Made by a program: the position numbers and the translations under genes
The notes under the pieces: generated by a model
Database searches by the model: none
The model's input: the letters and a program-made list of their open reading frames with translations, nothing else
Told to the model about the DNA's origin: nothing
DNA from: Flavonifractor sp. An100
Lineage (GTDB): Bacteria > Bacillota > Clostridia > Oscillospirales > Oscillospiraceae
Direction: 5' to 3'
NCBI RefSeq assembly: GCF_002161175.1
Contig: NZ_NFMA01000001.1
Coordinates: 186,001 to 250,000, forward strand
Length of the DNA stretch: 64,000 nucleotides
Shown here: positions 39,887 through 48,247 of the stretch, one piece after another
Numbering within the stretch: position 1 is the first letter of the stretch
Layout: every line of letters begins with the position of its first letter

Positions 39887-42800
39887 ATGAGGAGTACCAG
39901 ACAGCGCGTGTTCAGCCTGCTGCTGGCGCTGGTCCTGATGGTGGGGCTGCTGCCGGTTGGGGCCTGGGCGGCAGGGACGGAGGGGGATACCGTGACCGTG
40001 GAGGTCCGGTTTGACTTCCGGTCCGTGGGAGAGCCGGCCGCTTTGGAGGGAACGGTTGCATACCCCAGCGACCAAAGGGTGACGGTTCCCAGCGGGAGCA
40101 GCCTGTATGAGGTCATTGAGGCGGCCAAGAATCAGGGCGGATTTACCGTTACCTACGGCCAGGGCTTTGACGGCTCAGAAAATGGCTATGTCATTGGGTT
40201 TGGAGACATTGGAGCGATTGAGCCTCTGTGTGAGAGCCTTGGAGCCGACTATACCGATCTGTTCCAGTATGCCGGCTGGACCTATGCCGGCGACCCTGTG
40301 GGTGGCATGGGAATCCAGAGCGACAAGGTCACTCAGGATGGAACGGTGACCTTCACTTACCGGGTGTATACCGCTTATGATTCAGATTGGACCGAGCACA
40401 ACTACGACGGTCCCTTTGTGGAGACCTACTACGGCCTGAAGGAGGACCTGACTGCGGCGGAGCAGCTCCGGGAGGAGAGCTTCTCCGGGGATTGGACGGC
40501 TTTACAGTCGGCCATTGCCCAGGGGACCCAGGCGCTGGCAGAGGTGGAGGAAGAGGATGAGAGGGGCGGCCTGGAATATGGTTTAGTTCTTCCCTATCTA
40601 TGCCAAAAAGGCGTCACTCTTTGGGGCGGTGACAGCTCTCCTACCGGAAAGCTGGAGAAGGCCCGGCTGGTTTTGGACCAGGCCATGCGGGGTGAGGTAG
40701 CGCCCGCCTCCATTAAGCTGGCAGAAAACAACGCGGAGCTGACAGTGGGCACGCGCTATACCCTGCGTGCTGCTGTGCTGCCGGAGGGGGCTTCTCAGGA
40801 GGTGACCTATGAGGTCCTGCTGGGTGAGGACTGCTTTACCATAGACGGGGCGGGCGTCATTCTTCCCACTAAAGAGAGTTCGCTGTGCATGATCCAGGTC
40901 AAGTCCCGGAAGGACCCTTCGGTCATGGCCAACTTCATGTTTAAAATCGTGCCTGCCGCTCCGGTCCAGGCGGACCCGGAGGCGCTGCTGAGCAATATTT
41001 CTTCCGGCTATACCGCCAACAGCAGTGAGTGGAACGTGATGGACATGGCGGCCTATGCCCTGCTTCGGCCCCAGGGGGCCAAGCTGGACGGCCAAGCCCG
41101 GCAGGCCTACCTTGACCAGACCATTTTGGCTCTGGCCAACCAGGCCTCCATGGGGACCTGTGCCAAGGGGGTGCTGATCCTCTCCTCCCTGGGGGTGGAC
41201 CCCACCGCCCTGACTCTGGTGGACGGAACGGTCGTTAACGCCGTGGAGAAACTGAAGGCCTGCTCCTGGGACCCCAAGGACCCCTACTTTGTGTATACCG
41301 CTCCCTATGTGCTGCTGGCCTACCAGCAAGGAAACTGGGATACCCAGGAGCAGGAACAGGCGCTGGTGGATTATCTGCTGAGCCTGCAGAAGGAGGACGG
41401 CAGCTGGGATACCTCCTGGGGCTATGACACCATGGGCATGATGTTCCAGGGGCTGGCGGCCTATTACGGAAAACAGGAGGCTGTCACATCGGCCCTGGAC
41501 CGCGGCGTAGATTATCTGCGCACTGCCATTGGGGGGGATGGCCTGTATCCCAACAGCTTTGATGTGGCTCTGTCTTCCGCTGAGGTGGCCATAGGCCTGA
41601 GCGCCATCAGCGTGGACCCCGCCCAGGTGAAAAACGGGACCACAGGGGTGAGCCTGAAGGAGGGAATCCTCTCCAAAGCCAATGAGAATAATACCGCCTT
41701 TACTTACAACGGCAGTGATAACCCCGGCACCACCGAGCGGTGCTTCCGGGCCCTGATTGCCATGGCCGGGGTAGAGGAGAAGCAAAGTGCCTATTCCGTG
41801 TATGACTTCACCAGCATCCCCAAGGAAGGGGCTCAGATGTCCTGGACGGCCTGCCCAGTGGAATTTACTCTGGTTCCCGGTCAGGCGACGGTGACGGTAA
41901 CGGGAAGCAGCGGAGAGATTGCAGCCAAGTCTGGAACGCTCTATGACCTGGAGGCGGGGGATTACACCTATACGGCCTCCTGTGAGGGCTATACCACCAA
42001 ATCTGCCAGCTTTACTGTAACCGAGGAGGAAGCGACTTCCCACCAGCGAAAAACCATTTCCGTGTCCCTAACATCCCAAGGTGGTCAGGGTGGCGGCAGC
42101 GGCACCAAGGAGATTGATGTCACCGTCAAGGTCATGGTGCCCCCGGAGGATACCAGCCGGATCTATACCTATAAAAATGACCGTTCTGAGTACACCAATC
42201 TACTGGATGACGTGTCCATGCCGTTGACGGTGGAGTCAGGCAGTACTGTGCGGGACGTTCTGATTGAGGCGTTGGATCAGCAGGGGCTGGACTACGAGGA
42301 GAAGTCAGACGGCTACTTTGTCTCCATTGACGGCTGGGAGGAGATGGGGCGCGGCTCCAGTTCCGGGTGGCTGTATATGGTGGGCAGCACAGTGCCTGAG
42401 CAGTCGGCGGATAACTACCAACTGACCTCAGACAAGCAGGTGACCTGGTTCTATACCGATGACTACAGCAGGGACTACGGTTCGGAAAGCTGGAGCGATG
42501 ATTCCTCGTCGTCCAACTCCAAGGAAGAACAGGCCCAGGTGGAGAAGGGCTCCAATGGGACCTATGTGGTGACTCTGCCGGAGGACAGCAGCGGTCCAGT
42601 CCGGGTCTCCATCCCCAATGTGGAGTCGAATCAGCTGATTGTGGTGGTGAACGCTGACGGCACAGAGACGGTGGTAAAGAAGTCCATTGTGAAAGATGGA
42701 GAGGCCGTCCTTCTGCTGGAGAAAAATGCTACTGTTCGGGTGGTAGACTACTCCTCCAGCTTTACCGATGTGGCAGAGGACGCCTGGTATAGTGGGGCGG

Positions 42801-43306
42801 TGGACTTTGTTACCAGCCGCAGTCTGTTCTCCGGAGTGGGAGAGGATACCTTTGCACCCCAGGAGGGACTGAACCGGGGCATGCTGGTGACGGTGCTGTA
42901 CGCTCTGGAGGAGCCTGGTAAATCGTCGATGGAGCAGAGCTTTACCGATGTGGCGCAGAACGCCTGGTATGCCCCGGGGGCTGCCTGGGCGGTGGAACAT
43001 GGCATTGTTTCTGGGTATGGCGACGGCCTGTTTGGCCCGGAGGATTCAGTGACTCGGGAGCAGTTGGCCGTGATGCTCTACCAGTATGCGCAGTACCTGA
43101 AATTGGACACCAAGAATACGGCCAGCCTGGCCCAATTCCAGGACAGTCCGGCAGTGTCCAGTTGGGCCCGGGAGGCGATGGCCTGGGCAGTGGAAGCCGG
43201 ACTTCTCAGCGGACGCTCGGACGGTACGCTGGATCCTGCCGGAAGCGCCACGCGGGCGGAAGCTGCGGTGATGATTCAGCAGTTTGTTGGCGTTCTGATG
43301 AAATAA
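39887..43306 (+). CDS. SLH-anchored surface protein with two DUF4430 domains and alpha/alpha toroid, predicted cobalamin binder
   Basis: A 1139-residue exported protein. Order: signal peptide (1-29, ending GAWA); DUF4430 domain 1 (about 35-165; SGSSLYEVIEAA, YAGWTYAGDPVGGMGI); linker with an Ig-like segment (about 250-360); alpha/alpha toroid of the transcobalamin/prenyltransferase type (about 366-640; EQALVDYLLSLQKEDGSW, DTMGMMFQGLAAYY, DVALSSAEVAIGLSAI); a small beta domain (about 650-735); DUF4430 domain 2 (about 742-865; SGSTVRDVLIEALDQQG, GWLYMVGSTVPEQSADNYQL); Ser/Glu linker; three SLH repeats (about 957-1011, 1018-1071, 1083-1139) for cell-wall anchoring. Toroid plus DUF4430 is the plan of vertebrate intrinsic factor and transcobalamin, whose beta domain is homologous to DUF4430. 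The riboswitch upstream supports corrinoid capture; binding itself is inference. ATG 39887 sits 7 bases after AAGGAAG. Confidence 0.88.
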   Translation: MRSTRQRVFSLLLALVLMVGLLPVGAWAAGTEGDTVTVEVRFDFRSVGEPAALEGTVAYPSDQRVTVPSGSSLYEVIEAAKNQGGFTVTYGQGFDGSENGYVIGFGDIGAIEPLCESLGADYTDLFQYAGWTYAGDPVGGMGIQSDKVTQDGTVTFTYRVYTAYDSDWTEHNYDGPFVETYYGLKEDLTAAEQLREESFSGDWTALQSAIAQGTQALAEVEEEDERGGLEYGLVLPYLCQKGVTLWGGDSSPTGKLEKARLVLDQAMRGEVAPASIKLAENNAELTVGTRYTLRAAVLPEGASQEVTYEVLLGEDCFTIDGAGVILPTKESSLCMIQVKSRKDPSVMANFMFKIVPAAPVQADPEALLSNISSGYTANSSEWNVMDMAAYALLRPQGAKLDGQARQAYLDQTILALANQASMGTCAKGVLILSSLGVDPTALTLVDGTVVNAVEKLKACSWDPKDPYFVYTAPYVLLAYQQGNWDTQEQEQALVDYLLSLQKEDGSWDTSWGYDTMGMMFQGLAAYYGKQEAVTSALDRGVDYLRTAIGGDGLYPNSFDVALSSAEVAIGLSAISVDPAQVKNGTTGVSLKEGILSKANENNTAFTYNGSDNPGTTERCFRALIAMAGVEEKQSAYSVYDFTSIPKEGAQMSWTACPVEFTLVPGQATVTVTGSSGEIAAKSGTLYDLEAGDYTYTASCEGYTTKSASFTVTEEEATSHQRKTISVSLTSQGGQGGGSGTKEIDVTVKVMVPPEDTSRIYTYKNDRSEYTNLLDDVSMPLTVESGSTVRDVLIEALDQQGLDYEEKSDGYFVSIDGWEEMGRGSSSGWLYMVGSTVPEQSADNYQLTSDKQVTWFYTDDYSRDYGSESWSDDSSSSNSKEEQAQVEKGSNGTYVVTLPEDSSGPVRVSIPNVESNQLIVVVNADGTETVVKKSIVKDGEAVLLLEKNATVRVVDYSSSFTDVAEDAWYSGAVDFVTSRSLFSGVGEDTFAPQEGLNRGMLVTVLYALEEPGKSSMEQSFTDVAQNAWYAPGAAWAVEHGIVSGYGDGLFGPEDSVTREQLAVMLYQYAQYLKLDTKNTASLAQFQDSPAVSSWAREAMAWAVEAGLLSGRSDGTLDPAGSATRAEAAVMIQQFVGVLMK

Positions 43307-43319
43307 GTTACAAAAAGTT

Positions 43320-43351
43320 CCCCGTTGGCTATGACAGCGGGGGGCTTTTTT
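43320..43351 (+). terminator. Terminator of the SLH protein gene
   Basis: An 8-bp stem with one wobble (43320-43327 with 43335-43342) followed by GGC and six T residues. Confidence 0.82.
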
Positions 43352-43447
43352 ATAAAAGTTAAGCCGTAAAAATGCACTAACAATGGACTGAAAATGAGAG
43401 CACAAGGATATGCTTAGTCTATTACACGGAAGATAGGAGAAGCATAA

Positions 43448-43624
43448 ATGAAAGAGCGCACACACCTCAGTATTCGAATGGATAAAGATTTGCATGATAA
43501 ATTTCAGTCCATATCAGCGTATGAAGGACGTTCCATGAGCGGTCAGATTTTGTATTTAATTCAAAAATGTGTGCGTGAGTTTGAGCGGGAACACGGTCCC
43601 ATTGAAGGGGATTGTCAGAAATGA
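43448..43624 (+). CDS. Arc/ribbon-helix-helix-like small protein, 58 aa
   Basis: A 58-codon gene starting at ATG 43448 behind AGGAGA. The sequence has the ribbon-helix-helix plan: a short strand (THLSIRM), helix 1 (DKDLHDKFQSISAYEG), the turn RSMSG, and helix 2 (QILYLIQKCVREFERE). The alternating LSIRM strand and the GRSMSGQI turn resemble Arc-type DNA-binding proteins. Its TGA overlaps the comFC start (ATGA), so the two are translationally coupled. A role in regulating comFC or itself is possible; no operator could be assigned. It is shorter than common annotation cut-offs and could be missed. Confidence 0.78.
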   Translation: MKERTHLSIRMDKDLHDKFQSISAYEGRSMSGQILYLIQKCVREFEREHGPIEGDCQK

Positions 43625-44298
43625 ATCTGTGGAGTGGTTTTCTGGATTTGCTGTTTCCACCCAAATGTCCCTTTTGCCGGGCACTGTTAGATCGGGGAGA
43701 CCAGATGCTGTGTCCCCGGTGCCAAATGACTTTGCCTTGGCTGGTTGGCCCCAGCGGAAAGCGGACATTACGAGAGCATGGGAGCTGTTATTCTGCCTTA
43801 TCCTATGAGGGGTTAGTTGTGGAGGCCATCCACCGGTATAAATTTTCCGGGCTGCGCTGTTATCATCGGGCATTTGGACCCCTAATGGCCCAGTGCGCGG
43901 CAGACCAGAGAATCACAGCGGTGGACGGCATAACCTGGGCGCCCTTAAGTCGGGCGCGGCTGCGGCAGCGGGGATATGACCAGGCTCGTCTGTTGGCCCA
44001 GGATGTGGGGCGGGAGCTGTCACTCCCGGTCCTGTCCACATTGAAAAAGGTGCGAAATGTTCCTCCGCAGTCCCAGCGGGAAAATGAAGGGGAACGGCGC
44101 AGAAATGTGGCCGGAGCCTATGCGCCCGATCGGAAAACAGATGTGAAGGGGATGCGGCTGCTTTTGGTGGATGATGTGGTCACATCTGGGGCCACGTTGG
44201 AGGAGTGTATCCGGCAGTTGAAACTGTCGGGCGCAGAATCGGTGCAATGTTTGACATTGGCCAGGGCTGGCAGCGGGGAGAAGGAAAGGAAAAATTAA
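43621..44298 (+). CDS. comFC: ComFC-family phosphoribosyltransferase
   Basis: A 225-residue ComF/GntX-family protein. An N-terminal zinc ribbon is formed by Cys16, Cys19, Cys31 and Cys34 (CPFC and CPRC). The C-terminal phosphoribosyltransferase domain has the PRPP-binding loop LLVDDVVTSGATLEE and the RGYDQARLLA segment. ComFC is needed for DNA uptake in naturally competent bacteria and may act in recombination or repair elsewhere. No comFA or other competence gene is visible here. Starting at ATG 43621 it overlaps the Arc-like gene by 4 bases. Confidence 0.92.
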   Translation: MNLWSGFLDLLFPPKCPFCRALLDRGDQMLCPRCQMTLPWLVGPSGKRTLREHGSCYSALSYEGLVVEAIHRYKFSGLRCYHRAFGPLMAQCAADQRITAVDGITWAPLSRARLRQRGYDQARLLAQDVGRELSLPVLSTLKKVRNVPPQSQRENEGERRRNVAGAYAPDRKTDVKGMRLLLVDDVVTSGATLEECIRQLKLSGAESVQCLTLARAGSGEKERKN

Positions 44299-44309
44299 GG
44301 AAAAAACGG

Positions 44310-44338
44310 TTGAAAACCATTGCTGGACCGTCTATAAT
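44310..44338 (+). promoter_or_regulatory. Promoter of mreB
   Basis: TTGAAA (44310-44315), 17-base spacer, TATAAT (44333-44338), about 70 bases before the mreB start. Confidence 0.75.
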
Positions 44339-44412
44339 GAAGGATGATGACAAATTGACCGCCCAAGCGGTTATACTAATAAAATCATTTTGTGGATAAG
44401 GTGGAGCATAGT

Positions 44413-45444
44413 ATGAGTCTGTTCAGCAAGGATATCGGTATCGACCTGGGTACCGCTTCTGTTTTGGTTTATATTAAGGGCAAAGGTGTGGTGCTGCGGG
44501 AGCCCTCCGTGGTAGCCATGGATAAGAACACCGGCAAGCTGCTGAAGGTGGGCACGGAGGCTGAGGCTATGCTGGGCCGTACGCCCGGCAATATTGTGGC
44601 CATGCGTCCGCTGCGGGACGGCGTCATTTCTGACTATGATATGACCGAGCGTATGCTAAAGGAGTTTATCAAGAAGGTGACTACCTTCTCCCTGTTTAAG
44701 CCCCGTCTGCTCATCTGTGTGCCCTCTGGAATCACGGAGGTAGAGGAGCGTGCCGTGGTGGATGCCGGTATTCAAGCCGGAGCGCGCCGGGCCTATCTCA
44801 TTGAGGAGCCGGTGGCCGCAGCCATTGGAGCTGGAATTGACATCACCAAGCCGGACGGCCACATGGTGGTGGATATCGGCGGCGGTACGGCGGATATCGC
44901 GGTTATCTCCCTGGGAGGTGTGGTGGAGTCTGCCTCCATCAAGACCGCTGGTGACAAGTTTGATGAGGCTGTGGTGAAGTATATCCGCCGCAAGCATAAC
45001 GTCCTCATTGGTGACCGTACCGCTGAGGAGCTAAAGAAGACCATTGGCTGTGTGTTTCCCCGTCCGGAGGAGGTCACCATGGAGATCAAGGGCCGCTGCC
45101 TGATGACCGGTCTGCCCCGCGTATTCTCCGTGTCCTCCAGTGAAATGATCGAAGCCTTTGAGGAGGTGTCCAGCCGTATTCTAGAAGCCATCCATGCGGT
45201 GTTGGAGCGCACGCCCCCGGAACTGGTGGCGGATATCTCCACCAACGGCATCGTGATGACGGGCGGCGGCTCCCTGGTCTGGGGCTTTGATAAGCTGATC
45301 GAGTCCCACACCGGAATTGAGACCCACGTGGCGGACGATGCCATTTCCTGTGTGGCCTTTGGTACGGGCAAGAGTTTGGACAGCTTGGACCAGATGCAGG
45401 ACGGCACCATGAATCTGTCCCGCCGCAAACAGATGAATTATTGA
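44413..45444 (+). CDS. mreB: Rod shape-determining protein MreB/Mbl
   Basis: A 343-residue bacterial actin. Phosphate 1 motif GIDLGTASVLVY, phosphate 2 VVDIGGGTADIAVISLGG and adenosine motif TGGGSLVWGFDKL are intact, with the family's EEPVAAAIGAG segment. It polymerises under the membrane and guides lateral wall synthesis. ATG 44413 follows GGTGGAG. mreC and mreD are not adjacent, so this may be an Mbl-type paralogue. It is followed by a terminator. Confidence 0.96.
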   Translation: MSLFSKDIGIDLGTASVLVYIKGKGVVLREPSVVAMDKNTGKLLKVGTEAEAMLGRTPGNIVAMRPLRDGVISDYDMTERMLKEFIKKVTTFSLFKPRLLICVPSGITEVEERAVVDAGIQAGARRAYLIEEPVAAAIGAGIDITKPDGHMVVDIGGGTADIAVISLGGVVESASIKTAGDKFDEAVVKYIRRKHNVLIGDRTAEELKKTIGCVFPRPEEVTMEIKGRCLMTGLPRVFSVSSSEMIEAFEEVSSRILEAIHAVLERTPPELVADISTNGIVMTGGGSLVWGFDKLIESHTGIETHVADDAISCVAFGTGKSLDSLDQMQDGTMNLSRRKQMNY

Positions 45445-45480
45445 GCCCCGGAACAGGCGGAGCAGGATCGAAACAAGCAG

Positions 45481-45513
45481 CCGGCCGGCGCGTTGCGCGC
45501 TGGCCGGTTTTTT
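45481..45513 (+). terminator. Terminator of mreB
   Basis: A 12-bp stem with one wobble (45481-45492 with 45496-45507, loop TTG) followed by six T residues. Confidence 0.93.
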
Positions 45514-45554
45514 GCTCCAAAGGGAGCAGAGGAAATGGAAAAGGAGGCAAACAC

Positions 45555-45932
45555 ATGGCACTGCATCAATCGGGCGAGGACTATCTGGAGGCCATTCTAG
45601 TTCTCCGGGAACAAAAGGGGAGTGTGAGGTCCATTGATGTGGCTCAGCATTTAAATTATTCCAAGCCCTCGGTCAGCCGGGCAATGTCCATTTTGCGCAC
45701 CAGCGGGCATATTACCATGGAAAAGGATGGCCGGCTGGAGCTGACGGAGCTGGGAGAGCAGGTGGCCCAAGAAATTTATGAGCGCCATAATCTCCTGACC
45801 CAGTGGCTCGTTCATTTGGGAGTTTCCCCTCAGGTGGCGGCAGAGGATGCCTGTAAGATTGAGCATGATATCAGCCCAGAGACCTTCCAGTGCCTGAAGC
45901 GGCACGTCCGAAAGGAGAATGGGGAAGGATAA
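45555..45932 (+). CDS. DtxR/MntR-family metal-dependent regulator with mixed ligand set
   Basis: A 125-residue regulator with a winged helix (about 1-70; SIDVAQHLNYSKPSVSRAMSIL is the helix-turn-helix) and the metal-binding dimerisation helices; it lacks the SH3-like third domain, like MntR. By alignment the metal ligands are Asp9, Glu12, His78, Cys100, Glu103 and His104. Asp9 is the MntR (manganese) residue, where iron-responsive DtxR has Met; Cys100 is the DtxR residue, where MntR has Glu. The metal sensed is therefore uncertain. ATG 45555 follows AAGGAGG. No metal transporter gene is adjacent. It is followed closely by an MscS-type channel gene, probably in one transcript. Confidence 0.9.
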   Translation: MALHQSGEDYLEAILVLREQKGSVRSIDVAQHLNYSKPSVSRAMSILRTSGHITMEKDGRLELTELGEQVAQEIYERHNLLTQWLVHLGVSPQVAAEDACKIEHDISPETFQCLKRHVRKENGEG

Positions 45933-45969
45933 GAGCTGGCACGCTCAAATAAGGAAGAGAGGGAATCTT

Positions 45970-46797
45970 TTGGATATCAATGAACTATTGAAAAGTATAC
46001 CTGTGTTAAACCTGAGTCTGGGAGCACTGATTCGGGCTGCCGTTATTGTAGCGGTAGGTGGAATCATCATCCGGATTTTGATGAAGTTTATTGACCGAAT
46101 GCTGGAGCGCTCCAAAGCGCTGGTCTCCCTGCGGGGGTATATCCGTTCCGTGATAAGGATCGGGCTGTGGTTTTTGGTGATTCTCATAGCCGCTGAAGAG
46201 ATTGGCATCCCTACCACGTCCCTTATTGCCCTGCTGAGTGTGGCAGGACTGGCTGTTTCTCTGGCTTTGCAGAATACTTTGTCCAACCTGGCTGGGGGAA
46301 TCACTCTGTTGGTCACCAAACCATTTCAGGTTGGTGACTATGTGGAGGCTGACGGGGTAGGGGGTACTATATCAGCCATTGACCTGGCATATACCACCTT
46401 TGTCACAGTGGATAATAAGGAGATCTTCATCCCCAATAGCCAGCTGTCCGCCACCAAGATTGTCAACTTTACCGCGACGGGAAAGCGCCGGGCGGAACTG
46501 ACCTTTACTGCGTCCTATGATGCCCCCACCCAGACGGTCAAGCAGGCGCTCCGGGAGGCCATCGATGCGATCCCCCAGATTTTGACGGATCCGGAGCCGG
46601 TGATCTGGCTTTCCGAGTATCAATCTAGCAGTATTCAGTATCTTGTGCGCGTCTGGGCCCCGACAGATGACTACTGGAATGTATATTACACCCTGATGGA
46701 AGAAGTACGGGAATCCTTTGGACGCCACGGAGTGGAGATGACCTACGATCACCTCAATGTGCATCTGGTGGAGGATTGCCGGACATCAGGCCAGTGA
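45970..46797 (+). CDS. Small-conductance mechanosensitive channel (MscS family)
   Basis: A 275-residue MscS-type channel with about three membrane helices. The pore-lining helix is in SLIALLSVAGLAVSLALQNTLSNLAGG, and the beta domain follows with KPFQVGDYVEADGVGGTISAIDL and IFIPNSQLSATKIVNF. It opens under membrane tension to release solutes. I start it at TTG 45970, 6 bases after GAGAGGG; an ATG at 45919 overlapping the regulator gene would add 17 charged residues but is only 2 bases from AAAGGAG. Its stop is followed by a convergent gene. Confidence 0.9.
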   Translation: MDINELLKSIPVLNLSLGALIRAAVIVAVGGIIIRILMKFIDRMLERSKALVSLRGYIRSVIRIGLWFLVILIAAEEIGIPTTSLIALLSVAGLAVSLALQNTLSNLAGGITLLVTKPFQVGDYVEADGVGGTISAIDLAYTTFVTVDNKEIFIPNSQLSATKIVNFTATGKRRAELTFTASYDAPTQTVKQALREAIDAIPQILTDPEPVIWLSEYQSSSIQYLVRVWAPTDDYWNVYYTLMEEVRESFGRHGVEMTYDHLNVHLVEDCRTSGQ

Positions 46798-46802
46798 GAC
46801 CC

Positions 46803-46819
46803 AATGCCCCGTGGGCATT
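46803..46819. other. Short hairpin between convergent genes
   Basis: AATGCCC (46803-46809) pairs GGGCATT (46813-46819) around CGT. No U run, so at most a weak stop or mRNA end element; it touches the stop codon of the leftward gene. Confidence 0.35.
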
Positions 46820-47295
46820 CAGGGCATGGCAAGGCCGTGGAGGAAACCATCTAACTGGGGCGAAAGCACTTCCCCCCCGATCACGGTGTTCTTATAAAGA
46901 AGTAAATTGGCCTGTACGCCAGCTTCTCCGGTGGGATAATTGGTAACCTCATAGGTATAGCGTTTGACCCGTTTCCCGGCATATTTGGTCAGATCGAAAC
47001 CCTGTTCCCCTTGAAGGGCTAGGTATTCGTCGTAGCTTTCGTCCATCTCCTTAGGGATTAGAAGTTCCTGGGTGGCGATAGGCTCTTCCACAACCTCCCA
47101 GCCATAAGAAGATAGATAATCAATACGGTCCTGGTTGGACTTCACTCCTTTTGGGTTAGGGGTGGTGGAACCTGCCACCTCCTGGGTGGCGGAACTGCCC
47201 AGATTGAGCGCCAGAGCGCAGCAGCAGGCCAGAGCGGCCAGTGCCACGCCGAAGGCCAGTTTACGCTTGGGGACCTTAGCGGTTACGATCAACAC
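46819..47295 (-). CDS. DUF4830-type membrane-anchored protein
   Basis: A 158-residue protein with one N-terminal hydrophobic helix (about 12-32, AFGVALAALACCCALAL) and an extracytoplasmic domain (about 50-158) with RIDYLSSYGWEVVEEP, the DUF4830 hallmark, followed by KRYTYEVTNYPTGEAGVQANLLLY. Function unknown. It starts at GTG 47295, 8 bases after AAGGAGA. It is monocistronic, convergent with the MscS gene and divergent from rsuA. Confidence 0.8.
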   Translation of the reverse strand: MLIVTAKVPKRKLAFGVALAALACCCALALNLGSSATQEVAGSTTPNPKGVKSNQDRIDYLSSYGWEVVEEPIATQELLIPKEMDESYDEYLALQGEQGFDLTKYAGKRVKRYTYEVTNYPTGEAGVQANLLLYKNTVIGGEVLSPQLDGFLHGLAMP

Positions 47296-47414
47296 AGCAC
47301 ATATCTCCTTCCGTAAGGTTATTCTCCCTCTACCCTATGTGAGGAGGGCAAGTATTATGACACGGATCGGGGATAAGCCTGTAAAGAGGATAGCAGAGAA
47401 GGGAAGGAACGGCC

Positions 47415-48140
47415 GTGGGAGCGGAACGAATTGATAAGCTGTTGGCATCGACGGGCCGGTGGTCCCGAAAGGAGATCAAGGGGCTCATAGGTCAGGGCCG
47501 AATCAAGGCAGGGGGACACACGGTGCTCCGGCCGGAGGAGAAGTATGACCCCATGGAGAACCGTTTTACGGTGGATGGGGAAGAGATCAATTGTGCCCCT
47601 AACGTGTATGTTATGCTGCATAAACCGGCTGGGCTGTTGTCCGCCACCGAAGATAAGCGGCAGAAGACGGTGCTGGATCTGTTGCCGGAGCATTTAAGGC
47701 GCCGTGGCTTGTTCCCGGTGGGGCGTTTGGACAAGGATACCACTGGTCTGATTCTGCTTACCGATGATGGTCCTCTGGGCCATGAGCTTCTGTCCCCGAA
47801 AAAGCATGTGGATAAAACCTATTTGGCCCAAGTAGACGGCCGGATTGAGCCAGCTGACCAGGCGGCTCTGGAGGCTGGAATGGTGCTGGAGGACGGCCTG
47901 CATTGTCTACCGGCCGGACTGGAGCCAGTGGGCGATGGCAGCTGGTGCCTGGTGACCTTGCAGGAGGGAAAGTATCACCAGGTCAAACGGATGCTGGCGG
48001 CCCGGGGTAAGCCGGTACTTTCTTTAAAGCGGCTTACTATGGGGCCCTTGACCCTGGATGAGGGACTAGAACCTGGCCAATGGCGGCTGCTCACTGCCCA
48101 GGAGACAGCACAACTCAAAAGGGCTGTGGAGCGGCCTTGA
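47415..48140 (+). CDS. rsuA: 16S rRNA pseudouridine synthase (RsuA family)
   Basis: A 241-residue enzyme with an N-terminal S4 RNA-binding domain (RIDKLLASTGRWSRKEIKGL) and a pseudouridine synthase domain. The catalytic aspartate is Asp106 in GRLDKDTTGLILLT; EGKYHQVKRM is the conserved C-terminal motif. RsuA modifies 16S U516; RluB/RluE relatives modify 23S rRNA, so the exact site is inferred. It starts at GTG 47415 behind GGAAGGAA. Confidence 0.9.
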   Translation: MGAERIDKLLASTGRWSRKEIKGLIGQGRIKAGGHTVLRPEEKYDPMENRFTVDGEEINCAPNVYVMLHKPAGLLSATEDKRQKTVLDLLPEHLRRRGLFPVGRLDKDTTGLILLTDDGPLGHELLSPKKHVDKTYLAQVDGRIEPADQAALEAGMVLEDGLHCLPAGLEPVGDGSWCLVTLQEGKYHQVKRMLAARGKPVLSLKRLTMGPLTLDEGLEPGQWRLLTAQETAQLKRAVERP

Positions 48141-48181
48141 GCTTTTTTGGGCGTTTTCCACAAAAAAATAGCGAAAACCTC

Positions 48182-48211
48182 TTGCCAAACAGGGGGGAAA
48201 ACCGTTATAAT
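48182..48211 (+). promoter_or_regulatory. Promoter of the CdaR-like regulator gene
   Basis: TTGCCA (48182-48187), 18-base spacer, TATAAT (48206-48211). Confidence 0.65.
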
Positions 48212-48247
48212 AAGGATATCGTTTGGAACGTTTTAGGAGGGATGGAT

